Source: Comamonas sp. (lineage in GTDB: Bacteria > Pseudomonadota > Gammaproteobacteria > Burkholderiales > Burkholderiaceae_C). Taken from it: DNA of 7,596 nt. The number at the start of each line of letters is the position of its first letter. Position 1 is the stretch's first letter. A model generated the notes under the pieces. That model was not told where the DNA came from, did no database searches, and saw only the letters and a program-made list of their open reading frames with translations. Shown piece after piece: positions 1 to 6,119 of this stretch. Where the stretch lies: contig JAFAIY010000332.1 of NCBI GenBank assembly GCA_019236485.1, forward strand, positions 1-7,596, read 5' to 3'. Made by a program: the position numbers and the translations under genes.

Positions 1-557
1 CGGGCCAGCGCGGGATCGCAGCTCTTGCCGTCGGCCGTGCCCAGATTCAGGTCGGGCAGCTTGCCTTCGAAGAAGCGCGGCAGCACCGAGCGGATGCTGT
101 GCGCATCCCAGAGCATGGCCGTGCCGTGCTGGCTCTTGATGCGATCCAGCTCGGCGCGCAGCTGGCCGTGATAGGGCTGCCAGTAGGCCTCGCGGCGGCG
201 CGCGATCTCGGCCTCATCGGGCTCGCAGTCCTTGCTCGCATACAGCGGCGTATCGGCGAAAGTGTCGACGGGACACAGGCCGGTCACGCTCTGGCCCGGA
301 TAGAGGCTGGCGCCGTCGGGCGGACGGTTGAGGTCGATCACATAGCGCGAATGCGTGGCCACGAGGATGGACGCGCCCAGCTGCTTGGCAAAGTCGTAGA
401 GCCGCGGCATATGCCAGTCCGTGTCATGAACTTCGCGGCCTTCGGGCGTGAGCTTGGCCGCGATCTCGGCCGGCACATGGGTGCCGGTATGCGGCATGGA
501 AATCAGCAGCGGCGCCGTGCCCTGGTGGAAGATGAACGGCGGGATGGATGGGCTCAT
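1..557 (-). CDS. hutG: N-formylglutamate deformylase HutG (partial, C-terminus missing)
   Basis: Last step of the five-step histidine pathway: hydrolyses N-formyl-L-glutamate to L-glutamate and formate in the cytoplasm. The 185 codons visible start at the ATG at 557 (MSPSIPPFIF) and stay open to the window edge. Family hallmarks are LISMPHTGTHVP (about residues 18-29), the acidic DTDWH (45-49), RYVIDLNRPPDGASLYPGQ (71-89) and WDAHSI (150-155), whose histidines and acidic residues are likely metal ligands of this amidohydrolase fold. Relatives are about 265-270 aa, so roughly 80 C-terminal residues lie beyond position 1. A purine-rich AGAGAGA stretch lies just upstream of the ATG as a weak ribosome binding site. 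The gene starts 77 bp after hutF in the same direction, so the two are probably co-transcribed. Its presence beside hutF defines the formylglutamate branch. Identification is firm by motif, not by database search. Confidence 0.93.
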   Translation of the reverse strand, partial: MSPSIPPFIFHQGTAPLLISMPHTGTHVPAEIAAKLTPEGREVHDTDWHMPRLYDFAKQLGASILVATHSRYVIDLNRPPDGASLYPGQSVTGLCPVDTFADTPLYASKDCEPDEAEIARRREAYWQPYHGQLRAELDRIKSQHGTAMLWDAHSIRSVLPRFFEGKLPDLNLGTADGKSCDPALA

Positions 558-634
558 GGAGCGTCTCTCTTCTATCGGAAAACTATATGGGTCTGGTGCG
601 GACCGGCAGGCACCGAATCCGCGCCAGCCGTCTC

Positions 635-2068
635 TCAGAGGTTCTGCAGCAAGGCCTTGCGGGCCTTGATGAAAGCCTGCTGCACGGCTTCGTGCTGCGC
701 ATGGCGGCCGGACTGCACGCGCTGCTTGCCGCCGACCCAGACATCGGCGATCGCCGAGGTGCGGTGGCTCGCAAACACATGGCTGGCATGGGCGCTGTCT
801 GCCGGCAGCCCGGCCAGTGCCACATGGCTGGCATCCAGCACCACGAAGTCGGCCTGCTGGCCCACGGCCAGTCCTGCCCCCGCAGCCACGCGGCCCGAGG
901 CCTGGGCGCCGCCGGCCACGGCCTGCAGCGTCATGGCGGTCGCCACCTGGGGCTGGGCGCTGCCGCCCAGCACATTGCGCTGGCGCAGGTTCAGGCGCTG
1001 GCTGTACTCCAGCATCAGCAGCTCCTCGGCCGCATTCACCGTGGCATGGCTGTCCGAGCCCACGCCCCAGCGGCCGCCGTGCTTCAGCCACAGCGGCATG
1101 TCGAAAATGCCGTCGCCCAGATTGGCCTCGGTCGTGGGGCAGATGCCGGCCACGGCGCCGCTGCGGGCCGCGCTTGCGTATTCCTCGGGCGTCATATGGG
1201 TGGCATGGATCAGGCACCAGCGCTGGTCGACGGGAGCATGCTCCATCAGCCATTGCACGGGGCGCTGGCCGCTCCAGGCCAGGCAGTCGTCGACCTCCTG
1301 GGTCTGTTCGGCAATATGGATGTGCACCGGCGCCTGGGGCAGCATGGCGTGCAGGCCGGCCACGGCGGCCTTCAGGCTGTCGGGCGGCACGGCGCGCAGC
1401 GAGTGCGGAGCCAGGCCCAGTACGGCTTTCTGCGCTCTTGTGGCCGGTGCCAGGCGCTGCAGCAGAGAGAGCATGCTGTCCGTGCTGCGGATGAAGCGCG
1501 CCTGGTCCTCGCGCGGCGGCTTGCCGCCGAAGCCGCTGGTCTGGTAGAGCACGGGCAGCAGCGTCATGACCATGCCGGTCTTTTCGGCCGCACGCAGCAG
1601 GGCCAGCGACAGCGTGGCGTCGTCGGCATAGGGCTTGCCGCCCACATCGTGGTGCACATAGTGGAATTCGCAGACCGAGGTATAGCCGGCCTCCAGCATC
1701 TCCAGATACAGCCAGGTCGCGATCGCTTCGAGCGCCTCGGGCGTCATGCGGTTGGCAAAGCCGTACATCAGATTGCGCCAGCTCCAGAAGCTGTCCTGCG
1801 CCTGGCCGCGGAACTCGGTCAGCCCGCCGAACGCACGCTGGAAAGCATGCGAATGCAGATTCGGCATGCCGGGAATCACCGGGCCGGCGGCGCGGATGGC
1901 CGTGTCGACCTCGCCGGCCTCGCCGCTTTGCGGATCCACATCGGTGAGCACCTCGGCCAGGCGGCCGTTCTCGTCCCAGCTCAGCAGGACGTTGCGCGCC
2001 CATCCCGTGGGCAGCAGGACATCGTCGGCAAACAATGTGCCGCTGGAGGAAGAAGAGTGCATGGTCAT
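635..2068 (-). CDS. hutF: Formimidoylglutamate deiminase HutF
   Basis: Amidohydrolase-superfamily enzyme that deaminates N-formimino-L-glutamate to N-formyl-L-glutamate and ammonia; HutG then acts on the product. The 477-residue protein carries the metal-binding LHSH at 71-74, HIHIAEQ at 249-255, LIHATH at 286-291 and GSDSH at 337-341, in the usual order for this superfamily. It also has the HutF-like stretches TEFRGQAQDSFWSWRNLMY (85-102 region) and CPTTEANLGDGIF (310-322). Length is close to the 450-460 aa usual for the family. I chose the ATG at 2068 (MTMHSSSS): it overlaps the stop of the upstream transporter gene as ATGA and has an AGG 9 nt before it. A second in-frame ATG at 2062 would sit 15 nt from that AGG. 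The reading frame stays open far upstream through the transporter gene, but that is a GC-rich artefact. Function is confident. Confidence 0.94.
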   Translation of the reverse strand: MTMHSSSSSGTLFADDVLLPTGWARNVLLSWDENGRLAEVLTDVDPQSGEAGEVDTAIRAAGPVIPGMPNLHSHAFQRAFGGLTEFRGQAQDSFWSWRNLMYGFANRMTPEALEAIATWLYLEMLEAGYTSVCEFHYVHHDVGGKPYADDATLSLALLRAAEKTGMVMTLLPVLYQTSGFGGKPPREDQARFIRSTDSMLSLLQRLAPATRAQKAVLGLAPHSLRAVPPDSLKAAVAGLHAMLPQAPVHIHIAEQTQEVDDCLAWSGQRPVQWLMEHAPVDQRWCLIHATHMTPEEYASAARSGAVAGICPTTEANLGDGIFDMPLWLKHGGRWGVGSDSHATVNAAEELLMLEYSQRLNLRQRNVLGGSAQPQVATAMTLQAVAGGAQASGRVAAGAGLAVGQQADFVVLDASHVALAGLPADSAHASHVFASHRTSAIADVWVGGKQRVQSGRHAQHEAVQQAFIKARKALLQNL

Positions 2069-3294
2069 TTCGAAGAACCTGAAGGAGATGAAGCAAAACG
2101 GTGGGCACGAGCCGCAAGCCCCAGCGCTGCCACGGCCAGCAAGGCCAGCGCGGCGCTGACCTGGATGGCCAGGGTGTAGCCGCCGGTGCGGTCGAACACC
2201 CAGCCGGACGCGCTGGCGCCGATGACGGCCGCCAGCCCCACGCTGATGTACAGAATGCCCAAAATGGAACCCAGCCGCAAGGTGCCGAACCAATGAGCAG
2301 CCACGGCGGGAAACAGGGCGATGCAGCCGCCGTGCGCAGCGCCGAACAGCACGGCAAACAAGGCCAGTGCGGCCCAGCCATGGGCCTGCCACCACAGCAG
2401 GTGCAACAGGGCCAGCAGGGCGGCCAGGCCCATGAGCAGGCGCAGCGCGCCCAGCCTGTCGCCCAGGCTGCCCAGCAGCGGACGGCCCAGCACATTGCCA
2501 GCGCCTATCAGCGCGATCAGCAGCTGGCTGGAAGTCGCATCTATGCCCAGGCCCTGGGCCATGGGCGCGATATGCACCAGGGCCGCAAACAGGCTCACCG
2601 AGGCCAGGAGAATGGCGAGGAAAAGCCACCAGAAGCCGCCGCTGCGCAAGGCCTGGGCAAGCTCCATGCCTCGGGCCTGAGCGCCGGCCTGGGCACCAGG
2701 CGGATCGCCGTCGGGCGCCAGGCCCAGCTGCGCGGGCTGGCCGACCATGGACAGCACGGCGGGCAAGCCCAGCAGCAGAATTGCCAGCGCAAACCACTGC
2801 ATGGCGGTCTGCCAGCTCCACTGCTCGAGCAGCCAGCCCGCAAACAGCGGTGCGGCAAAGGTGCCGACTCCCGTGCCGGCCGAGGCCAGGCCCGAGGCGC
2901 GGCTGCGCAACCGCACAAACCAGCGCTGTACGGCCACCACGGCCGGCACATAGATCAGGCCCACGCCGCAGCCCATGAACAGGCCGAAAACCACGAATAG
3001 CTGCGGCAGCGATGTGGCCTGGCTGGCCAGCGCGAACCCCGTGGCCAGCAGCAGAACCCCGGCGCCGGTCACGCGGCGCAGGCCTATGCGGTCGGCCAGG
3101 GGGCCGGCGACAGCACCCACGCAGTAGTACAGCAGGGCCGTCACGGCAAACAGCGAGCCCACGGAAAAGCGACCCGCATCGAACTGCGTCTGGATGCTCC
3201 TGAAGAAAGCGCCAAAGGAATAAGCCGCGCCAAAGGCCAGGGCGAGCAGCCCATGGGCCGCCGCCACCACAGTCCAGCCACGGAACAGCTTCAT
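2065..3294 (-). CDS. MFS transporter, monocarboxylate/oxalate-formate-like
   Basis: A 409-residue integral membrane protein with about 12 predicted hydrophobic segments in two halves, split by a polar, Ala/Gly/Pro-rich loop near residues 190-215. The N-terminus MKLFRGWTVVAAA followed by a Gly/Ala-rich helix resembles MCT-like and oxalate/formate-antiporter-like MFS members. The MFS loop motif is clear at 64-74 (GPLADRIGLRR), with a degenerate second copy at 275-285 (GSLGDRLGALR). Substrate cannot be read from sequence. Relatives usually move small carboxylates, so an imidazole carboxylate such as imidazolelactate or urocanate, or formate export, would fit the context. The start lies 3 nt after the aminotransferase stop (TGA-GCC-ATG) with only a weak AGG 8 nt upstream, suggesting translational coupling. 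Its stop overlaps the hutF start (ATGA). Confidence is high for an MFS transporter and low for the substrate. Confidence 0.9.
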   Translation of the reverse strand: MKLFRGWTVVAAAHGLLALAFGAAYSFGAFFRSIQTQFDAGRFSVGSLFAVTALLYYCVGAVAGPLADRIGLRRVTGAGVLLLATGFALASQATSLPQLFVVFGLFMGCGVGLIYVPAVVAVQRWFVRLRSRASGLASAGTGVGTFAAPLFAGWLLEQWSWQTAMQWFALAILLLGLPAVLSMVGQPAQLGLAPDGDPPGAQAGAQARGMELAQALRSGGFWWLFLAILLASVSLFAALVHIAPMAQGLGIDATSSQLLIALIGAGNVLGRPLLGSLGDRLGALRLLMGLAALLALLHLLWWQAHGWAALALFAVLFGAAHGGCIALFPAVAAHWFGTLRLGSILGILYISVGLAAVIGASASGWVFDRTGGYTLAIQVSAALALLAVAALGLAARAHRFASSPSGSSK

Positions 3295-3297
3295 GGC

Positions 3298-4440
3298 TCA
3301 GGCCTGCATCGCGGCCAGCAAGGCCTGGACAAAGCGTGCGTTGTCCTGCTCCGTGCCTATGGACACGCGCAGGAAATGCTCGAAGCCCGGCTCCTTCCAG
3401 GGCTTGATGATCACGCCGCGCCGCAGCAGCGCCTCGGTCACGGGGCCGTTGGGCCGGCCTATGTCCAGGAACAGGAAATTGGCCACCGAGGGCGCGATGC
3501 GCAGGCCCTGCAGCGGGCCGCCGGGCGCCGCCAGGGCCAGCAGCTCGTGGCGCAGCGCCTCGCGCAGCGCCACCGTGGTCGCCACGCCGGCGCGCATATG
3601 CGTGGGGTCGCTCCAGGCCGCCAGCGCCGCGCGCTGGGCCGCCAGATTCACGTTGAAGGGCGAGCGCACCTTGTCCAGCAGGCCCACCAGGGCCGCGCTG
3701 TCGGCCATGCCATAGCCCACGCGCAGGCCCGCCAGGCCCCAGGCCTTGGAGAAGGTGCGCAGCACGATCCACGGGCCCTGTCGCCGCTCCAGCATGGGCA
3801 GCACCTCGGGGTAATCCTCGTCGTGCAGCGCGTATTCGTAATAGGCCTCGTCCACCACCAGCAGAGTGCTGGCTGGCGTGGCTTCCAGCACGCGCGCGAA
3901 CTCGGCCCGGTTCAGCATGCAACCCACGGGATTGGAGGGGTTGGGCAGGAAGGCGATCTTGGGCGCCTTGCTCAGCGCCGCGCACCAGGCCTCGACATCG
4001 AAGTCCAGCTCGGCGTTGAGCTCGAGCAGTTGCACCTGTGCGCCCATCATGCGCGGGTAGATCTCGTGCAGGCCGAACACGGGGCGCTGGGTCACGACCA
4101 GATCGCCGGGCGCGAGAAACACTTCGCAGAGGATCTTGATCAGGTCTTCGGAGCCGTTGCCGAACACCAGGCGGTCGGCGGCGATGCCGCTGCGCTCGGC
4201 AATCGCCTGGCGCAGCGCCGTGCAGTTGGCGTCGGGATAGTTGCCCACCTCGCCCGCGAGGCCGGCCAGGGCCTGGCGCACGGCAGGGCTGACGCCGAAC
4301 GGGTTTTCGTTGCTGGCCAGGCGCGCGATGTCGCTCACGCCGTAACGTGCGCGCACGGCCTCGTTGGACAGGCCCGCGTTGTAGGCGGGCAAAGGGCGCG
4401 CTTCGGGGCGCGCCAGCGTGGCGATCAAAGAGTCAGTCAT
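3298..4440 (-). CDS. hisC: HisC-like PLP-dependent aminotransferase (histidinol-phosphate aminotransferase family)
   Basis: Fold-type I, class I/II aminotransferase of 380 aa. Visible signatures are LASNENPFG (41-49), GNYPD (66-70), FGNGSEDLIK (93-102), LPNPSNPVG (165-173, Asn170 near the cofactor), VVDEAY (195-200, Asp197 and Tyr200), and RTFSKAWGLAGLRVGYG (228-244) with Lys232 as the Schiff-base lysine and Arg240 for the PLP phosphate. The C-terminal LRVSIGT (357-363) supplies the substrate-binding Arg358. The family makes histidinol phosphate, but some members use aromatic amino acids or histidine. The preceding strand reads GVIIKPW, with Lys346 where biosynthetic enzymes commonly have Arg. 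Lying in a hut locus instead of a his operon, it may interconvert imidazolepyruvate and histidine; that is inference. The ATG at 4440 overlaps the dehydrogenase stop (ATGA) and has AAAGG 10 nt upstream. An upstream in-frame ATG at 4638 would overlap that gene by 200 bp and is rejected. The symbol names the family, not a proven function. Confidence 0.85.
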   Translation of the reverse strand: MTDSLIATLARPEARPLPAYNAGLSNEAVRARYGVSDIARLASNENPFGVSPAVRQALAGLAGEVGNYPDANCTALRQAIAERSGIAADRLVFGNGSEDLIKILCEVFLAPGDLVVTQRPVFGLHEIYPRMMGAQVQLLELNAELDFDVEAWCAALSKAPKIAFLPNPSNPVGCMLNRAEFARVLEATPASTLLVVDEAYYEYALHDEDYPEVLPMLERRQGPWIVLRTFSKAWGLAGLRVGYGMADSAALVGLLDKVRSPFNVNLAAQRAALAAWSDPTHMRAGVATTVALREALRHELLALAAPGGPLQGLRIAPSVANFLFLDIGRPNGPVTEALLRRGVIIKPWKEPGFEHFLRVSIGTEQDNARFVQALLAAMQA

Positions 4441-5825
4441 AGCTCGAAAACCTTTCCCGGATTCATCAGTCCCAAGGGGTCCAGCGCCTGCTTGATGGCG
4501 CGCATCACGGCCAGTTCCTGCGGCGTGCGGCTGGCTTGCAGATAGGGCTTTTTGTGCAGGCCTATGCCGTGCTCGGCCGAGACGCTGCCCTGGAATTCGC
4601 CCACCAGGCGGTACAGCTCGGCCTCCACGGCCTCGCATTCACCGCCCACGGTCTTGCCGTCCACCGAGACGTGGAGATTGCCGTCGCCCACATGGCCGAA
4701 GTACAGCGCATGCTTGCCGGGCCAGCGCGCGCTGAACGCGGCTTCGCAGGCCTGCGCAAACCGGCCGATCTCGGCCTGGGGCAGGCTCACGTCGAAGTTG
4801 ATGGCCGGGTGCATATTGTTGTTGAGCTCGGCCGGCGCCTCGCGCAGCTTCCACAGCGTCTGCGCCTGGGCCACGGACTGGGCGACGATGGCGTCCAGCA
4901 CCTCGCCGGCCTCCATGGCTTCCTCGAGCACCTGCTGCACGTCGCCCTGCAGCTGGGATTCGTTCTTGCCGTCCACATTGATCAGCGCCAGCAGCGGGTG
5001 GCTTTCGGCGAACGGCGCACTCAGCTTGAGCCAGGACAGCGAAGCCTGCACAAAGCTGTCCCACATCAGCTCGTAGGCCGCCACGCTGTTACCGAAGCGC
5101 GATTGCATGCGCTTGAGTACGGCCAGGGCCGCGTCGAAATCGGCCATGGCCACCAGCGTGGTGGCCGTGGCCTGGGGCGCGGGGCGCAGGCGCAGCAGCA
5201 CGCGCGTGACCACACCCAGCGTGCCCTCGGCGCCTATGAAGAACTGCTTGAGGTCGTAGCCCGTGTTGTTCTTGATCATGGGACGCAGCATGGGCAGCAC
5301 CGTGCCGTCGGCCAGCACCACCTCCAGGCCCAGCACCTGCTCGCGCATCATGCCGTGCTGCAGCACGCCGTTGCCGCCCGCATTGGTGGCGACATTGCCG
5401 CCGATCTGGCAGCTGCCGCGCGCGCCCAGGTCCACGCCGAAGACCATGCCCGCAGCCACGGCCGCTTCCTGCACGGCCTGCAGCGTGACGCCAGCCTGCG
5501 CCTGCATCAGGCCGGCGCGGGTGTCGGTGTTCTCTATGGCGTTCATGCGCTCCAGCGACAGCGCAATGGCGCCCTGGCTGGGCACGGCGGCGCCGGCCAG
5601 GCCCGTGAGCCCGCCCTGGGGCACGACGGCGACCCTATGGGCCGTGCACAGGCGCAGCACCGCGCTGACCTCCTGCGTGCTGCGCGGGCGCACCAGGGCC
5701 AGGGGGCGCTGCGGCGGCGTGCCGCTCCAGTCCGTGTGGTAGCGCTCGGGCACGTCGGCGCCGCGCTGCGCCACATCGGCGCCCAGGGTGGAGATCAGTT
5801 CAGCGAGAAATTTTTCGTGTGACAT
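4437..5825 (-). CDS. FAD-linked D-2-hydroxyacid dehydrogenase (GlcD/D-lactate dehydrogenase type)
   Basis: Cytoplasmic or membrane-peripheral flavoprotein of 462 aa, the usual length for the FAD_binding_4 plus FAD-oxidase_C architecture. The FAD domain (about 35-215) shows PQGGLTGLAG (69-78), IGGNVATNAGG (141-151) and NNTGYDLKQFFIGAEGTLG (186-204). The C-terminal substrate domain ends with HVGDGNLH (378-385), whose two histidines bind metal in D-2-hydroxyglutarate and D-lactate dehydrogenases, then AEHGIG (417-422) and NPGKVFEL at the terminus. Such enzymes oxidise D-2-hydroxyacids to 2-oxoacids and pass electrons to quinone, electron-transfer flavoprotein or a cytochrome. The precise substrate is not readable. 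Coupling to an aminotransferase in a hut locus points to an imidazole 2-hydroxyacid, but D-lactate, glycolate or 2-hydroxyglutarate are alternatives. The start at 5825 has AAAAGG 7 nt upstream, and the stop overlaps the aminotransferase start. Confidence 0.9.
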   Translation of the reverse strand: MSHEKFLAELISTLGADVAQRGADVPERYHTDWSGTPPQRPLALVRPRSTQEVSAVLRLCTAHRVAVVPQGGLTGLAGAAVPSQGAIALSLERMNAIENTDTRAGLMQAQAGVTLQAVQEAAVAAGMVFGVDLGARGSCQIGGNVATNAGGNGVLQHGMMREQVLGLEVVLADGTVLPMLRPMIKNNTGYDLKQFFIGAEGTLGVVTRVLLRLRPAPQATATTLVAMADFDAALAVLKRMQSRFGNSVAAYELMWDSFVQASLSWLKLSAPFAESHPLLALINVDGKNESQLQGDVQQVLEEAMEAGEVLDAIVAQSVAQAQTLWKLREAPAELNNNMHPAINFDVSLPQAEIGRFAQACEAAFSARWPGKHALYFGHVGDGNLHVSVDGKTVGGECEAVEAELYRLVGEFQGSVSAEHGIGLHKKPYLQASRTPQELAVMRAIKQALDPLGLMNPGKVFEL

Positions 5826-5832
5826 CGGCTAG

Positions 5833-5838
5833 CCTTTT
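5833..5838 (-). promoter_or_regulatory. Ribosome binding site of the FAD-linked dehydrogenase gene
   Basis: AAAAGG on the minus strand, 7 nt before the ATG at 5825. It fixes the start of the dehydrogenase gene. It lies immediately next to the outer edge of the neighbouring inverted-repeat element (edge at 5839), so that element contributes the leader but not the ribosome binding site. Confidence 0.7.
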
Positions 5839-5857
5839 AGAACGTGCTTACGATCTC
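5839..5857 (+). repeat. Left terminal inverted repeat of the element
   Basis: Nineteen-bp end of the 267-bp element, matching the complement of 6087-6105 except at one position (C versus A at the ninth base). The match stops at 5838, giving a sharp outer boundary next to the downstream gene's ribosome binding site. Confidence 0.75.
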
Positions 5858-5909
5858 TACGCAGCCGCGTTGGAGCGCAATCGGGATGAGTTCGAAGCGA
5901 TGGGTCGCC

Positions 5910-5929
5910 GCTTGCACCGGGGTGCAAGC
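5910..5929. repeat. Perfect 9-bp inverted repeat inside the element
   Basis: The arms GCTTGCACC and GGTGCAAGC are separated by only 2 bases. The spacing is too tight for a fully paired RNA hairpin without opening the inner pairs, so it may equally be a near-palindromic protein-binding site. It has no U-tract and is not a typical terminator. Confidence 0.6.
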
Positions 5930-6016
5930 AAGAGTCAGCGCGCAGAAATCGCCCGATTTCGCTCCACCCCTTCGGGACAGTGACTTTGCGGGCGGTCTGC
6001 GTTGTTGCAGTCGCTC

Positions 6017-6034
6017 GCAAGGCATAAGCCTTGC
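6017..6034. repeat. 7-bp stem with ATAA loop inside the element
   Basis: GCAAGGC and GCCTTGC flank the tetraloop ATAA, a geometry that would fold well as RNA on either strand. It is enclosed by the longer-range 9-bp pairing of 5984-5992 with 6060-6068, which gives a nested stem arrangement. Confidence 0.6.
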
Positions 6035-6086
6035 AGCACACCTGCTCCTAGCATCCCATCCCGCAAAGCCGCTGTCGCGGCGCGAG

Positions 6087-6105
6087 GAGATCGTAATCAC
6101 GTTCT
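6087..6105 (-). repeat. Right terminal inverted repeat of the element
   Basis: Partner of 5839-5857 in inverted orientation, 18 of 19 positions identical. Its outer edge is 14 nt from the last base of the hutI stop codon. Confidence 0.75.
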
Positions 6106-6119
6106 TGGTCTCCCCGTGC

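Larger units (their letters stand above)
5839..6105. repeat. 267-bp structured element with 19-bp terminal inverted repeats (MITE-like or interspersed repeat)
   Basis: Fills nearly all of the gap between hutI and the dehydrogenase gene. The ends are inverted repeats: 5839-5857 begins AGAACGTGCTTACGATCTC, and 6087-6105 read on the minus strand begins AGAACGTGATTACGATCTC, matching at 18 of 19 positions. Inside are further perfect inverted repeats: 5984-5992 with 6060-6068 (9 bp), 5910-5918 with 5921-5929 (9 bp), 5945-5951 with 5954-5960 (7 bp), 6017-6023 with 6028-6034 (7 bp) and 6068-6072 with 6077-6081 (5 bp). There is no transposase and no convincing coding sequence, and I see no clear target-site duplication. 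It could be a non-autonomous mobile element, a dispersed intergenic repeat, or a structured RNA/processing element in the operon transcript. The sequence style resembles intergenic repeats I associate with Comamonas and relatives, but copy number could not be checked. Confidence 0.65.

Noticed and set aside
595..614. GGTGC/GCACC inverted repeat between hutF and hutG as a terminator
   Set aside because: It has only 5-bp arms with a 10-nt loop and no following U-tract, and hutG continues in the same direction only 77 bp after hutF.
548..2179. Long plus-strand open frame of 543 codons, overlapping another from 99 to 1547
   Set aside because: It lies antisense to hutF and hutG, which have clear catalytic motifs. 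The translation is rich in Ala, Gly, Gln and His without domain signatures, as expected for the reverse of GC-rich coding DNA.
635..3985. Apparent 1116-residue minus-strand fusion protein ending in HutF
   Set aside because: Only the last 477 residues look like protein. The upstream part is out of frame with the transporter and aminotransferase genes, and the ATGA overlap at 2065-2068 marks the real start.
4441..4638. Upstream extension of the aminotransferase by 66 residues
   Set aside because: The added residues are Arg/Gly-rich, would overlap the dehydrogenase coding region by 200 bp, and the family N-terminus begins near the ATG at 4440, which has its own AAAGG site.
3253..5822. Long plus-strand open frames 3253-4545 and 4536-5822
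   Set aside because: They are antisense to the aminotransferase and dehydrogenase genes, with low-complexity Gln/His/Ala/Gly/Arg composition and no recognisable motifs.
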